This document shows, piece by piece, positions 8,416 to 16,560 of a DNA stretch of 64,000 nucleotides. The DNA comes from Brachybacterium sp042666875 (GTDB lineage: Bacteria; Actinomycetota; Actinomycetes; Actinomycetales; Dermabacteraceae). Under the pieces are notes generated by a model. It was not told the DNA's origin. It saw nothing but the letters and a program-made list of their open reading frames with translations, and did no database searches. Made by a program: the position numbers and the translations under genes. Each line of letters starts with the position of its first letter. Within the stretch, counting starts at the first letter, position 1. The stretch is from assembly GCF_042666875.1 (NCBI RefSeq), contig NZ_JBHTCX010000001.1:1-64000 (forward strand), read 5' to 3'.

Positions 8416-9690
8416 ATGACTCAGCCTGCACAACGGCCGGCGGACACGTACCTGCACCGCTATATCGACGACGAACTCGACGCACTCCTCCCAGACCTTT
8501 CGGCCATCGCGATCGACGGCCCCAAAGGCGTCGGGAAGACAGCCACCGCGTCTCGGCGAACAGACGCCATTCTGGCTCTGGATGATCCCGCGATCCGGTC
8601 GCTCGTCGCCGCAGATCCGCAGTTCCACCTCTCCCGTGCCGATACCGTCCTCATCGACGAGTGGCAGCATCTCCCCGAGATCTGGGATGCGGTGCGCCGC
8701 GCCGTCGATGCCCGCAGCGAGCGCACGTATCTTCTGACCGGCAGCGCATCACCGCAGACGGGGGGCGACACGCATTCGGGGGCAGGCAGGATCGTCTCGC
8801 TGAGGATGCGGCCTCTGAGCCTGGCCGAGCGCCCGACCACCGATCCCTCCGTCCGGATCACCGACCTCTTCGAGCCGGGTTCGACGATCAGGGGGCACAC
8901 CGAGTTCACGCTGGCTGACTACGCCGCAGAGATCTGCGGGTCCGGGCTGCCCGATGTCCGTGCGCTTCCGCCTCGAGCGCGACGTGCAGCTCTTGCCGGT
9001 TACGTGGACCGGATCATCGACCGGGACATCCCTGCGGAGGGGATCTCCGTGCGCCGGCCCGCCTCCTTGCGCGCCTGGCTCTCGGCCTACGCCCGTGCCA
9101 CGTCGACGACCACCGACTACACGAAGATCCTCGACGCGGCCACGCCGGGTGACTCGAGCAAGCCCTCCAAGGCCACCGCGCTCTCGTATCGGGACATCCT
9201 CACGAAACTGTGGATTCTCGATCCTGTCCACGCATGGCTGCCGGGGTTCTCGCAGATGACCCGGCTGACCCAGGCATCGAAGCACCACCTTGCCGATCCT
9301 GCCCTGGTGACGACACTGCTCAACATCTCGGAGAGCTCGCTGCTCTCCGGAGCCGACGGCGCTGCCGAGCTGTTCGGGCGATTGTTCGAATCACTGGCAA
9401 CGCTGACGATCCGTGCTGCGGGAGCAGCGGCAGAGGCACGGGTGTTCCACCTGCGCACTCGGGGCGGGACCCGCGAGGTGGATCTGGTCCTGGAGCGATA
9501 TGACGGCAGTGTCGTCGCCTTCGAGGTGAAGCTCGCTCGCACGGTCGACGATGGCGACGTCCGCCATCTGCACTGGCTGGGCGAACAGATCGGCCCTCGA
9601 CTCCGCAGCAAAGTCGTGCTGACGACAGGATCGGACGCGTACCGGCGCCCGGACGGGGTCTGCGTCGTCCCGCTGGCTCTGCTCGGGTGA
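8416..9690 (+). CDS. AAA_14/DUF4143 ATPase
   Basis: Cytosolic P-loop ATPase of 424 residues. Walker A is GPKGVGKT (35-42) and Walker B is DTVLIDEWQ with D81/E82. The C-terminal DUF4143 region ends in a PD-(D/E)xK-like arrangement (REVDLVLERYDG then AFEVKLA, with D356, E370 and K372), which suggests nucleic-acid binding or cleavage. Biological roles for this family are essentially unproven. GGAGG lies 4 nt before ATG 8416. The gene is solitary and directly follows the four phased repeats, which makes autoregulation or a repeat-dependent function likely. Confidence 0.88.
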   Translation: MTQPAQRPADTYLHRYIDDELDALLPDLSAIAIDGPKGVGKTATASRRTDAILALDDPAIRSLVAADPQFHLSRADTVLIDEWQHLPEIWDAVRRAVDARSERTYLLTGSASPQTGGDTHSGAGRIVSLRMRPLSLAERPTTDPSVRITDLFEPGSTIRGHTEFTLADYAAEICGSGLPDVRALPPRARRAALAGYVDRIIDRDIPAEGISVRRPASLRAWLSAYARATSTTTDYTKILDAATPGDSSKPSKATALSYRDILTKLWILDPVHAWLPGFSQMTRLTQASKHHLADPALVTTLLNISESSLLSGADGAAELFGRLFESLATLTIRAAGAAAEARVFHLRTRGGTREVDLVLERYDGSVVAFEVKLARTVDDGDVRHLHWLGEQIGPRLRSKVVLTTGSDAYRRPDGVCVVPLALLG

Positions 9691-9700
9691 GCCCCGCCGC

Positions 9701-10594
9701 TCAGCCGTCCTCGGCGAGCGCGGCCCGTCGTGCCTCCTCGCGGCGGGAGGCCTCCCAGCTGGCCAGCAGCTGCAGTCGCTCGGCGCTCTGGGACCCGGGC
9801 TCGGCGGTGTAGATCATCAGCACGCAGCCGGGCTCCGCCGTGATCGCGAGCTCCTCGTAGGCCAGGGACACCTCACCCACGACGGGATGGTTGTACCGCT
9901 TGGTCCCCGCGCCGTGCTGGCGCACATCGTGGCGGCCCCACAGGGTGCGGAAGAGGTCCGAGCGGGTGGACAGCTCGCCCACGAGGTCCTGCAGTTCCGT
10001 GTCGTGAGGGTCGCGGGAGGCCTCCATGCGCATGATCGCCACGCACATCTCGGCGAACAGCTCCCAGTCCGGGTAGAAGTCCTTCGAGGCCGGGTCCAGG
10101 AACTGGAAGCGCGCCAGGTTCGGGGTGCGCCCGCCGTCCCCGATCAGCGGCGAGAAGAAGGCCCGGCCCAGGTCGTTGGTGGCCAGCACGTCCTGGCGCG
10201 GGTCGCGCACGAAAGCGACCCCGTCGGTCAGCGAATCCAGGGCCCATTGCAGGCTGGGTCGCAGCGCCGTCCGGCTGCTCGAGGGCCGACGGGCCCTGCC
10301 CGAGGCGGGGATGCCGTCGGCCGCGCGCGCGAGATCGAGCAGATGGGTCCGCTCGGTCTCGTTCAGCTGCAGCGCTCGGGCGAGCGCATCCAGCACGGCG
10401 GCGGAGGCGCCACCGATCCCGCCGCGCTCGAGCTTGGCGTAGTACTCGACGCTGACCCCGGCGAGGAGCGCCACCTCGCTGCGGCGCAGCCCCGGCACCC
10501 GCCGCGCGCCGACGGAGGGCAGGCCGGCCTGCTGCGGCGTGATCTTGGCGCGGCGGGAGGTGAGGAACTCGCGCACCTGAGACCTGTTGTCCAT
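9701..10594 (-). CDS. XRE-type regulator with MmyB-like ligand domain
   Basis: Transcription factor of 297 residues. The N-terminal helix-turn-helix reads VPGLRRSEVALLAGVSVEYY (residues 33-52) and is followed by a C-terminal MmyB-like domain (PF17765 type, roughly 110-280), which in relatives binds a lipid-like ligand. A TAAGGT hexamer lies 6 nt before the ATG, so the message may be leaderless and AAGG could double as a weak ribosome site. It is divergent from the zinc alcohol dehydrogenase at 10747, the usual genomic arrangement for this regulator type next to its redox target. Confidence 0.9.
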   Translation of the reverse strand: MDNRSQVREFLTSRRAKITPQQAGLPSVGARRVPGLRRSEVALLAGVSVEYYAKLERGGIGGASAAVLDALARALQLNETERTHLLDLARAADGIPASGRARRPSSSRTALRPSLQWALDSLTDGVAFVRDPRQDVLATNDLGRAFFSPLIGDGGRTPNLARFQFLDPASKDFYPDWELFAEMCVAIMRMEASRDPHDTELQDLVGELSTRSDLFRTLWGRHDVRQHGAGTKRYNHPVVGEVSLAYEELAITAEPGCVLMIYTAEPGSQSAERLQLLASWEASRREEARRAALAEDG

Positions 10595-10600
10595 GGCGAC

Positions 10601-10606
10601 ACCTTA
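10601..10606 (-). promoter_or_regulatory. -10 hexamer, MmyB-type regulator gene
   Basis: TAAGGT on the minus strand, 6 nt upstream of ATG 10594; consistent with a leaderless start. Confidence 0.4.
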
Positions 10607-10746
10607 GGCCGCGCTCTCGGGGCACCGGGATGCTCTGGGGGGCTCTGGGGTGCCCTGCGAGTACACCCCTCATCAGTCACTCCCCACCAGCCGCCCTCTC
10701 GGCGCACCATGGGAAGGTCCATGCACAGACCCCTCAAGGAGACATC

Positions 10747-11769
10747 ATGCGCGCCGTGATCATGCACGCCCCCGGCGACGTCCGCGTCGAGGACCGGGAG
10801 GACCCCACCATTCTCGAGCCGACGGACGCGGTCATCCGCCTGGCCGCGACCTGCATCTGCGGCTCGGACCTGTGGCCCTACCGCGGCGCCGACCAGCCCG
10901 ACCACCAGCACATGGGCCACGAGTACGTCGGCGTGGTCGAGGAGATCGGCGACGCGGTCGAGACGCTCGAGGTCGGCGACTTCGTCGTCGGCTCCTTCGT
11001 GATCTCCTGCGGCCAGTGCGAGATCTGCCGCGAGGGCCACCCCTCGCGCTGCGTCAACGCGATCTTCGTCGACGGGGAGATCGGCACCCAGGCCGAGCGC
11101 GCCCGGATCCCCTTCGCCGACGGCACGCTCGTGAAGACCCCGGGCACGCCCGATCCCGAGCTCATCCCGTCCCTGCTGGCCGCCTCCGACGTGCTGGGAA
11201 CCGGCTGGTTCGCGGCCGATGCCGCCCAGGCCGGCCCCGGCAAGACGGTCGCCGTGGTGGGCGACGGGGCCGTCGGCCTGCTCGGCGTGCTCTCCGCGCA
11301 GCAGATGGGCGCCGAGCGGATCATCATCTTCAGCCGCCACGCCGACCGCCAGGCACTGGCCCGAGAGTTCGGCGCCACTGACGTCATCGAGGAGCGCGGC
11401 GATGCCGGGGTGGAGAGGCTGAAGGAGCTCACCGGCGGACTCGGCGCGCACAGCATGATCGAGGCCGTGGGCACCCAGGAGTCGATGATGCAGGCGATCC
11501 GCGGCACCCGCCCCGGCGGCCACATCGGTTTCGTCGGCGTCTCGCACGACGTCGAGCTGCCCGGCCAGGAGCTGTTCTTCTCCGCCGTGCATCTGCACGG
11601 CGGCCCCGCCCCGGTGCGCCGCTACCTGCCCGAGCTGATCCAGCTGATCTGGGATCGGAAGATCGACCCGGGCAAGGTCTTCGACCTCACCCTGCCCCTC
11701 GAGCAGGCTCCCGAGGGCTACCGGGCCATGGACGAGCGCCGCGCCACCAAGGTGCTGCTGAGCGTCTGA
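10747..11769 (+). CDS. Zinc-dependent alcohol dehydrogenase (MDR family)
   Basis: 340-residue medium-chain dehydrogenase. It has the catalytic-zinc signature around CICGSDLW (37-44) and GHEYVG (57-62), a complete structural-zinc loop CGQCEICREGHPSRC, and the NAD(P)-binding GDGAVG. It should oxidise an alcohol or reduce an aldehyde or quinone in the cytosol. AAGGAG precedes ATG 10747 by 5 nt. It faces the MmyB-type regulator at 9701-10594 across about 150 bp and is probably controlled by it. Substrate cannot be inferred. Confidence 0.92.
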   Translation: MRAVIMHAPGDVRVEDREDPTILEPTDAVIRLAATCICGSDLWPYRGADQPDHQHMGHEYVGVVEEIGDAVETLEVGDFVVGSFVISCGQCEICREGHPSRCVNAIFVDGEIGTQAERARIPFADGTLVKTPGTPDPELIPSLLAASDVLGTGWFAADAAQAGPGKTVAVVGDGAVGLLGVLSAQQMGAERIIIFSRHADRQALAREFGATDVIEERGDAGVERLKELTGGLGAHSMIEAVGTQESMMQAIRGTRPGGHIGFVGVSHDVELPGQELFFSAVHLHGGPAPVRRYLPELIQLIWDRKIDPGKVFDLTLPLEQAPEGYRAMDERRATKVLLSV

Positions 11770-11773
11770 GCTC

Positions 11774-12784
11774 TCACGCCGCCGTGGCCGCCTTCCGCGC
11801 AGCCACGGCGGCGTCGGCGTCGGCCGCGGCGAGCTGGGCGTTGATGTGCGCCCCGGCGAGCGCTCCGGCCGCGGCCGACGCCCCCACCTGCGCGCTCAGC
11901 TCCGCAACATTGCCGGCGGCCCAGACGCCGGGCACCTCGGTGGTACCGGCCATGCCGGTGACGATGTGGCGACCCATCCCGTGGGGCAGCTCCTCCATCG
12001 GCAGGCCGAGGGGCTCGAGGCCCTCGGTGCGCGCGTGCATGGTGGTGCCGACGGCCAGGACGCGGCGCTCCACGACCTCTCCGCCGGCCAGACGGACCCC
12101 GGCGATGGTCCCGTCCTCATCCGGGACGACCTCGGCGAGCTCGCCCTCGACGATCTTGATGCCGAGGGCGTCGAACCGCTCGCGGGTCTCGTCGTCGAGC
12201 TCGGTGCCGCGCCGGAAGTAGACGAGGTCGTCGGTGAGCTGGCGGAACAGCAGCGCCTGGTGGGCGGAGATGGGCCCGCGGGCGAGAAGCCCGATGGGCT
12301 CGTCGCGCACCTCCCAGCCGTGGCAGTACGGGCAGTGGACCACGCCGTGGCCCCAGTGCTCGGCCAGGCCCGGGACGTCGGGCAGCTCGTCGCGCAGCCC
12401 GGTGGCGATGAGCAGCCGGCGAGCAGTGAGGCGGCGACCGTCGGTCAGCTCGAGGGTGAAGCGCAGATCGCCGTCGGCCGACGGATCGGCGGCCCGCGCC
12501 GCGGCGACGGTGCCGGTCACGACGAGCCCGCCGTAGCCGCGCACCTCGCCGCGCCCCCGCTCGAGGTACTCCCCGGGCGGGGTGCCCTCATGGCCCAGCA
12601 GGCCGTGGATCCCGTCGGCCGGGGCGTTGCGCGGCGTGCCGGCGTCGATGACGACGACGGAGCGCCGGGAGCGGGCGAGCATCAGTGCGCCGCTCAGGCC
12701 GGCGGCGCCGCCGCCGAGCACGGCGACATCGACCGTGCCCTCGGGCAGAGGGTCGAATCCAGGGGTGGAGTGCGTGTCAGTCAT
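11774..12784 (-). CDS. Thioredoxin-reductase-like FAD/NAD(P) oxidoreductase
   Basis: 336-residue flavoprotein of the pyridine nucleotide-disulfide oxidoreductase class. FAD site VAVLGGGAAGLSGALML near residue 22, redox-active CPYCHG near residue 151, and the C-terminal FAD-binding GVWAAGNVAEL near residue 295. The CPYCHG motif is like that of low-molecular-weight thioredoxin-reductase relatives that often work without a dedicated thioredoxin. AAGGA precedes ATG 12784. It converges with the alcohol dehydrogenase and is divergent from the XRE-cupin regulator, whose operator-like repeats lie between them. Confidence 0.9.
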   Translation of the reverse strand: MTDTHSTPGFDPLPEGTVDVAVLGGGAAGLSGALMLARSRRSVVVIDAGTPRNAPADGIHGLLGHEGTPPGEYLERGRGEVRGYGGLVVTGTVAAARAADPSADGDLRFTLELTDGRRLTARRLLIATGLRDELPDVPGLAEHWGHGVVHCPYCHGWEVRDEPIGLLARGPISAHQALLFRQLTDDLVYFRRGTELDDETRERFDALGIKIVEGELAEVVPDEDGTIAGVRLAGGEVVERRVLAVGTTMHARTEGLEPLGLPMEELPHGMGRHIVTGMAGTTEVPGVWAAGNVAELSAQVGASAAAGALAGAHINAQLAAADADAAVAARKAATAA

Positions 12785-12837
12785 GGAGAATCCTTCTCGT
12801 CGTCGGGGGCCTCCCTCGGAGGCGTCACCCTGAGACT

Positions 12838-12866
12838 AGGCAGGTGTTGCCTCGCAGGCATACACT
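12838..12866 (+). promoter_or_regulatory. Leaderless promoter with triple AGGCA/TGCCT operator
   Basis: Half-sites AGGCA (12838-12842), TGCCT (12848-12852) and AGGCA (12856-12860) alternate in orientation and fill the space where RNA polymerase would sit. The -10 TACACT (12861-12866) ends 7 nt before ATG 12874. The second and third half-sites belong to a longer imperfect palindrome, 12844-12865. Probable binding site of the XRE-cupin protein encoded downstream. Confidence 0.6.
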
Positions 12867-12873
12867 CTTGCTC

Positions 12874-13434
12874 ATGACGCAAGAAGATGGCGCCGTCGAC
12901 GGCCTCGTGCGCAAACGGATCCGTGGCCTGCGCCTCGCGCAGGGCTGGTCGCTGGCCGACCTCGCCGAACGCGCCCACCTCAGCCAGTCCACCCTCTCGC
13001 GGATCGAGAACGGCCAGCGGCGGCTATCCCTGGATCAGCTGGTCACCCTCGCCCGCACGCTGGATACGAGCCTGGACCAGCTGGTGGAATCCGCGACCGA
13101 CGACGTCGTCTCCAACCCCGTCATGGACCGCCACCTGGACGCGCTGCGGTGGAGTCTGCAGAGCAGCCCGGACACCGTCGTGCTGCGCCGGCGCCTGACC
13201 GAGCCACCTCCGGCCCCCACGAAGATGCGATCCCACCCGGGGCAGGAGTGGATCGTCGTCCTCTCCGGCACCGCGGTCGTGCTGCTGGGCGAGCGCCGCT
13301 ACCGCGTCGAGACCAATCAGAGCGCCGAGTTCCCGACCATGCTCCCGCACGCCTTCGGCAGCGAGGGCGGCCCGGCCGACGTGCTCATGGTGCTCGACCG
13401 CGAGGCGCGGCGGGGGCACCGATCGGAGAACTGA
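12874..13434 (+). CDS. XRE-cupin transcriptional regulator
   Basis: 186-residue regulator with an N-terminal helix-turn-helix (LADLAERAHLSQSTLSRIEN, about residues 28-47) and a C-terminal cupin fold (HPGQEWIVVLSGTAVVLLGE, ending in LPHAFGSEGG). Such proteins sense small ligands or metals and usually repress an adjacent catabolic or detoxification gene. It is divergent from the flavoprotein gene and has no ribosome site, with a -10 hexamer 7 nt upstream, so translation probably starts at the 5' end of the transcript. The operator repeats overlapping its promoter imply autoregulation. Confidence 0.9.
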   Translation: MTQEDGAVDGLVRKRIRGLRLAQGWSLADLAERAHLSQSTLSRIENGQRRLSLDQLVTLARTLDTSLDQLVESATDDVVSNPVMDRHLDALRWSLQSSPDTVVLRRRLTEPPPAPTKMRSHPGQEWIVVLSGTAVVLLGERRYRVETNQSAEFPTMLPHAFGSEGGPADVLMVLDREARRGHRSEN

Positions 13435-13452
13435 CCGTCGGGTCGCTCCGGT

Positions 13453-14484
13453 TCAGCTCTCCTTCGTCAGCGGCCGGCGCCGCTGTTTGATCCCTGCGGG
13501 ACCGTAGGGGTAGTCGTCCATCTGCGGGGCGCTGACCTCGTCGAGGCGGCGCAGCTCGTCCTCGCTGAGCTGCAGGTCGGCGGCGGCCATGTTGTCTCGC
13601 AGCTGCTCCACGGTGCGCGCGCCGAGGATTACGGAGGTGACGGCGGGCTGGGCGGCGGCCCAGGCCAGGGCGACCTGGGAGAGGGAGGCGCCGTGGGCGT
13701 CGGCGATCGCGCGCACCTCGTCGATCGTGCGCCAGGTGCGCTCGTCGTCGTTGCGCTTCTGCCATGCCTCCATCCCGCGCTGCGGGTTCTCCCCCAGGCG
13801 CGTGGCGCCGGTGGGTTCCTGATCGCGCTTGTACTTCCCGGTCAGCCAGCCGCCGGCCAGCGGCGACCAGGGCAGCAGGCCCATGCCCGCGTCCTGGACG
13901 GCGGGGACGATCTCGTGCTCGATGTCCCGCACCAGCAGGTTGTACTGCGGCTGCAGGGTGACGGGGCGGGCCCAGCCGTGGGCGTGGGCGATGTGGACGG
14001 CCTTGGTCAGTTGCCAGCCGAGGTAGTTCGAGAAGCCGTAATAGGAGATCTTGCCGGCGGAGATCGCGTCGTCCAGGAAGCGCAGCGTCTCCTCGACCGG
14101 GGTCAGGGCGTCCCAGGCGTGCATCTGGTACAGGTCCACGTGCTCGACGCCGAGGCGGCGCAGGGACTTCTCCAGCGCGGTGCGCAGGTGGCGGTGGGAG
14201 ATGCCGATGTCGTTGGGTCCGTCGCCGGTGCGGGCGCGGCCCTTGGTCGCCAGGACGACCTGCTCGGCCTCGGTGGGGTGCTCGGCCAGCCAGCGGCCGA
14301 TGATCTCCTCGGAGGTGCCGCCGGTGTAGACGTCGGCGGTGTCGAAGAAGTTCCCGCCGCCCTCGACGAAGGCGGTCATGATGTCGAAGGAGGTCGCCTC
14401 GTCGGCCTCCTTGCCGAAGGTCATCGTGCCCAGCGTCTGCGCCGAGACGACGGTTCCGCTGCAGCCGAGAAGTCGGTAGTCCAT
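13453..14484 (-). CDS. Aldo/keto reductase
   Basis: 343-residue NADPH-dependent oxidoreductase of the AKR superfamily, soluble (beta/alpha)8 barrel. FDTADVYTGGTSEEIIGRWL holds the catalytic Asp and Tyr, LATKGR the Lys, and MHAWD the His-region of the tetrad; GARTVEQLRDN near the C-terminus is the cofactor loop. ATG 14484 follows a GGGAG site; an upstream in-frame ATG at 14508 would add eight residues without one. It converges with the XRE-cupin gene. Substrate unknown. Confidence 0.9.
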   Translation of the reverse strand: MDYRLLGCSGTVVSAQTLGTMTFGKEADEATSFDIMTAFVEGGGNFFDTADVYTGGTSEEIIGRWLAEHPTEAEQVVLATKGRARTGDGPNDIGISHRHLRTALEKSLRRLGVEHVDLYQMHAWDALTPVEETLRFLDDAISAGKISYYGFSNYLGWQLTKAVHIAHAHGWARPVTLQPQYNLLVRDIEHEIVPAVQDAGMGLLPWSPLAGGWLTGKYKRDQEPTGATRLGENPQRGMEAWQKRNDDERTWRTIDEVRAIADAHGASLSQVALAWAAAQPAVTSVILGARTVEQLRDNMAAADLQLSEDELRRLDEVSAPQMDDYPYGPAGIKQRRRPLTKES

Positions 14485-14613
14485 GGTCACTCCCGTGGTC
14501 GGATTCAAGCCCTGCCGAGGCGCCGCCGATGGCGCCGAGGGCTGAGACGAGTCTGTCAGCGCCCACCGGCTGCGTCGAGGGCGGGTCGGGTGGCGGACCG
14601 GGTGATCGGGTCC

Positions 14614-15771
14614 TCACCGCAGCACGCCGCGCTCCCCGAGCCACGGCGCCAGCGGGTCCTCCGCCCCCATCCACGGCTCGAGGCCCGCAGCCCACTCGTC
14701 CTCGGTGAGCAGGCTGCGGCCGAGCGCCGCGCGCACCCGCTCGACATCTGCCGCGTCGACCCCGGTGACCACGAGCCGCGTGGTCGGCAGCTCGCGGCCC
14801 GTCTTCCAGGTGGCGCCGATGGAGACCTGCCCGCCGGCGCCGTCCCACTGGCAGATGGTGTCGGGGCGGTCCGGCACCCAGAAGCGTCCGCGGCTGCGCA
14901 GGCGCCCGCCGCCGAGGGCCTCGATGTTCTCGAGCAGGCGATCGGGGTGGAAAGGCCGCTCGGAGTGCAGGTCGAGAGTCCAGGTGCCGTGCGCCGATGG
15001 CCCGCCGTAGGGCTCGACCACGCGGGCGTCGCGGCGCAACAGGGCCGCCTGGTGGTCGAGCGCCCCGCTATGCATCGAGCCGCTCTCGAGGTCATGGAGT
15101 CCGACGGCCAGCAGCTGGTCAGGTGCACGCAGATGCTCGAGCAGCTCCCGGCCGGCCGCGATCCGCTGCGTGGCAGCCTCGCCGTCGGCGCCGGAAGGCC
15201 CGTCGCCGTCGAGCACGAGCAGCCCGGAGTACTCGATCTGGGCGGCGAGCGCCTCGCCCACGCTGCGCTCGTCGCCCTCGGCCCATTGCAGCTGCCGCTC
15301 GGCCAGAGTGGCATCGCCGAGGAGGTCCTCGTGGAGGCTCTCGGCCGAGAGCACGGTCGAGGCGCTCGCCAGGTGCCATGCGCGCTGGTGCGGCGCCAGG
15401 GTGCCCGCGACAATGGAAGGGTCCGCCGAGATCGGTGGCGCGAGCAGGATCACGCTGATGCGAGGGTCGCTCGCGAGACGGTTCAAAGCCGGCACGGCGT
15501 CCTCCCGCATCGCGCACGAGGCGCAGGGGTGCTCGAGGATGACCTCCTCATCCTCCGCAATGCCGTCGGCGGACAGGACGAGCCGCCGCAGGGTGACCGA
15601 CTCGACGTCGACCTCGTAGCGCAGCGCCACGGCGCCCGGGACGTCCAGCAGCAGGCTCGCGACCAGCGAATCCCTCAGCACCGCGTCGATCGCAGTGACG
15701 ACGGCGACAGGCGTGGAAGATTCCGCCGCTCCCGGTCGTTGACGACGGTGGATCTCTTGAGGCTCGGACAT
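14614..15771 (-). CDS. MRF/CobW-like protein (ribosome hibernation factor-recruiting type)
   Basis: 385-residue relative of CobW/COG0523 proteins, closest in layout to mycobacterial MRF (Mpy recruitment factor, Rv0106-like), which helps place the hibernation factor on zinc-starved ribosomes. The metal-binding-type motif HPCASCAMRED (residues 81-91) and the CobW C-terminal stretch RPFHPDRLLENIEAL and RGRFWVPDRPD are present. The N-terminal P-loop is not: where GxxxxGK(S/T) is expected the protein reads VVTAIDAVLRDSLVASLL. It is divergent from the zinc-free ribosomal protein operon, and the Zur-type palindrome in the 58-bp gap should control both. GTPase activity is doubtful. Confidence 0.8.
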   Translation of the reverse strand: MSEPQEIHRRQRPGAAESSTPVAVVTAIDAVLRDSLVASLLLDVPGAVALRYEVDVESVTLRRLVLSADGIAEDEEVILEHPCASCAMREDAVPALNRLASDPRISVILLAPPISADPSIVAGTLAPHQRAWHLASASTVLSAESLHEDLLGDATLAERQLQWAEGDERSVGEALAAQIEYSGLLVLDGDGPSGADGEAATQRIAAGRELLEHLRAPDQLLAVGLHDLESGSMHSGALDHQAALLRRDARVVEPYGGPSAHGTWTLDLHSERPFHPDRLLENIEALGGGRLRSRGRFWVPDRPDTICQWDGAGGQVSIGATWKTGRELPTTRLVVTGVDAADVERVRAALGRSLLTEDEWAAGLEPWMGAEDPLAPWLGERGVLR

Positions 15772-15791
15772 ACCGGTACTGCTCCAGACGC

Positions 15792-15821
15792 TTGACGATA
15801 ATGATTCTCAGTAGCTAGAAT
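15792..15821 (+). promoter_or_regulatory. Zur-type operator inside the rpmB promoter
   Basis: The 15-mer CGATAATGATTCTCA (15796-15810) differs from the actinobacterial Zur palindrome TGANAATGATTNTCA at its first base only. It lies between the -35 TTGACG (15792-15797) and the -10 TAGAAT (15816-15821), which are 18 bp apart. The ATG of rpmB is 8 nt after the -10, so the transcript is probably leaderless. The operator also lies 25 bp from the divergent MRF-like start. Confidence 0.85.
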
Positions 15822-15829
15822 CTGCCGTC

Positions 15830-16066
15830 ATGTCCCGACGCTGTCAAGTCACCGGAGCCGCACCGAGCTTCGGCAAGAACGTCTCCCACTCGCATCGGCG
15901 CACCTCGCGCCGCTTCGATCCCAACATCCAGTCCAAGCGGTTCTACGTCCCGTCCCTGGGCCGCACCGTCCGCCTGCAGGTCTCCACCACGGGCCTGCGC
16001 ATCATCGACCGTCGCGGGATCGAGGCCGTCGTGGCCGAGATCCGCCGGCGCGGCGAGAAGATCTGA
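15830..16066 (+). CDS. rpmB: 50S ribosomal protein L28, zinc-independent paralog
   Basis: 78-residue ribosomal protein L28 of the C-minus type. It begins MSRRCQVTGAAPSFGKNVSH and contains SHRRTSRRFDPNIQ and the typical end GIEAVVAEIRRRGEKI. Only one cysteine is left, so the zinc-binding CxxC pairs of the housekeeping form are missing. It opens a five-gene operon of such paralogs, which replace zinc-containing proteins in the ribosome when zinc is scarce and free the metal. Expression should be released when Zur loses zinc. Confidence 0.95.
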   Translation: MSRRCQVTGAAPSFGKNVSHSHRRTSRRFDPNIQSKRFYVPSLGRTVRLQVSTTGLRIIDRRGIEAVVAEIRRRGEKI

Positions 16067-16077
16067 GAGGAACACCC

Positions 16078-16245
16078 ATGGCGAAGAAGACCGACGTGCG
16101 CGCCACCGTGAAGATGCGCTCCACGGCCGGCACCGGCTACACCTACATGACCACCAAGAACCGCCGGAACACCCCCGATCGCCTGGTCGCACGCAAGTAC
16201 GACCCGACGTTGCGCTCCGTCGTCGAGTTCCGTGAGGAGCGCTGA
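16078..16245 (+). CDS. rpmG: 50S ribosomal protein L33, zinc-independent paralog
   Basis: 55-residue L33, reading MAKKTDVRATVKMRSTAGTG and ending in DPTLRSVVEFREER. It contains no cysteine at all, the mark of the C-minus form. GAGAGGAA precedes the start. Its last codon overlaps the start of rpsN by one base (TGATG), which implies translational coupling within the operon. Confidence 0.95.
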   Translation: MAKKTDVRATVKMRSTAGTGYTYMTTKNRRNTPDRLVARKYDPTLRSVVEFREER

Positions 16246-16550
16246 TGGCCAAGACGTCGAAGATCGCGGCGAACGAGCGCCGTGCAGAAATCGTCGCCCG
16301 CTACGCCGTCGAGCGCCGCGCCCTCAAGCGCACCATCAAGGACCCGAGCACGCCGATGGCCGAGAAGGTCCAGGCCCAGCGCGCCCTGCAGCGCCTGCCG
16401 CGGGACGCCAGCCCCACGCGGCTGCGCAACCGCGACGCGATCGACGGCAGGCCCCGCGGGCACCTGCGCCGATTCGGGCTCTCCCGGGTCCGGTTCCGCG
16501 CCGCCGCCCACCGCGGCGAGCTGCCCGGCATCACGAAATCCAGCTGGTGA
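16245..16550 (+). CDS. rpsN: 30S ribosomal protein S14, zinc-independent type
   Basis: 101-residue S14 of the long, cysteine-free type. It starts MAKTSKIAANERRAEIVARY and carries the family block RDASPTRLRNRDAIDGRPRG followed by LRRFGLSRVRFR. The short zinc-ribbon S14 used under zinc-replete conditions would be encoded elsewhere. It is coupled to rpmG by a one-base overlap. Confidence 0.95.
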   Translation: MAKTSKIAANERRAEIVARYAVERRALKRTIKDPSTPMAEKVQAQRALQRLPRDASPTRLRNRDAIDGRPRGHLRRFGLSRVRFRAAAHRGELPGITKSSW

Positions 16551-16560
16551 GGAGAACACC

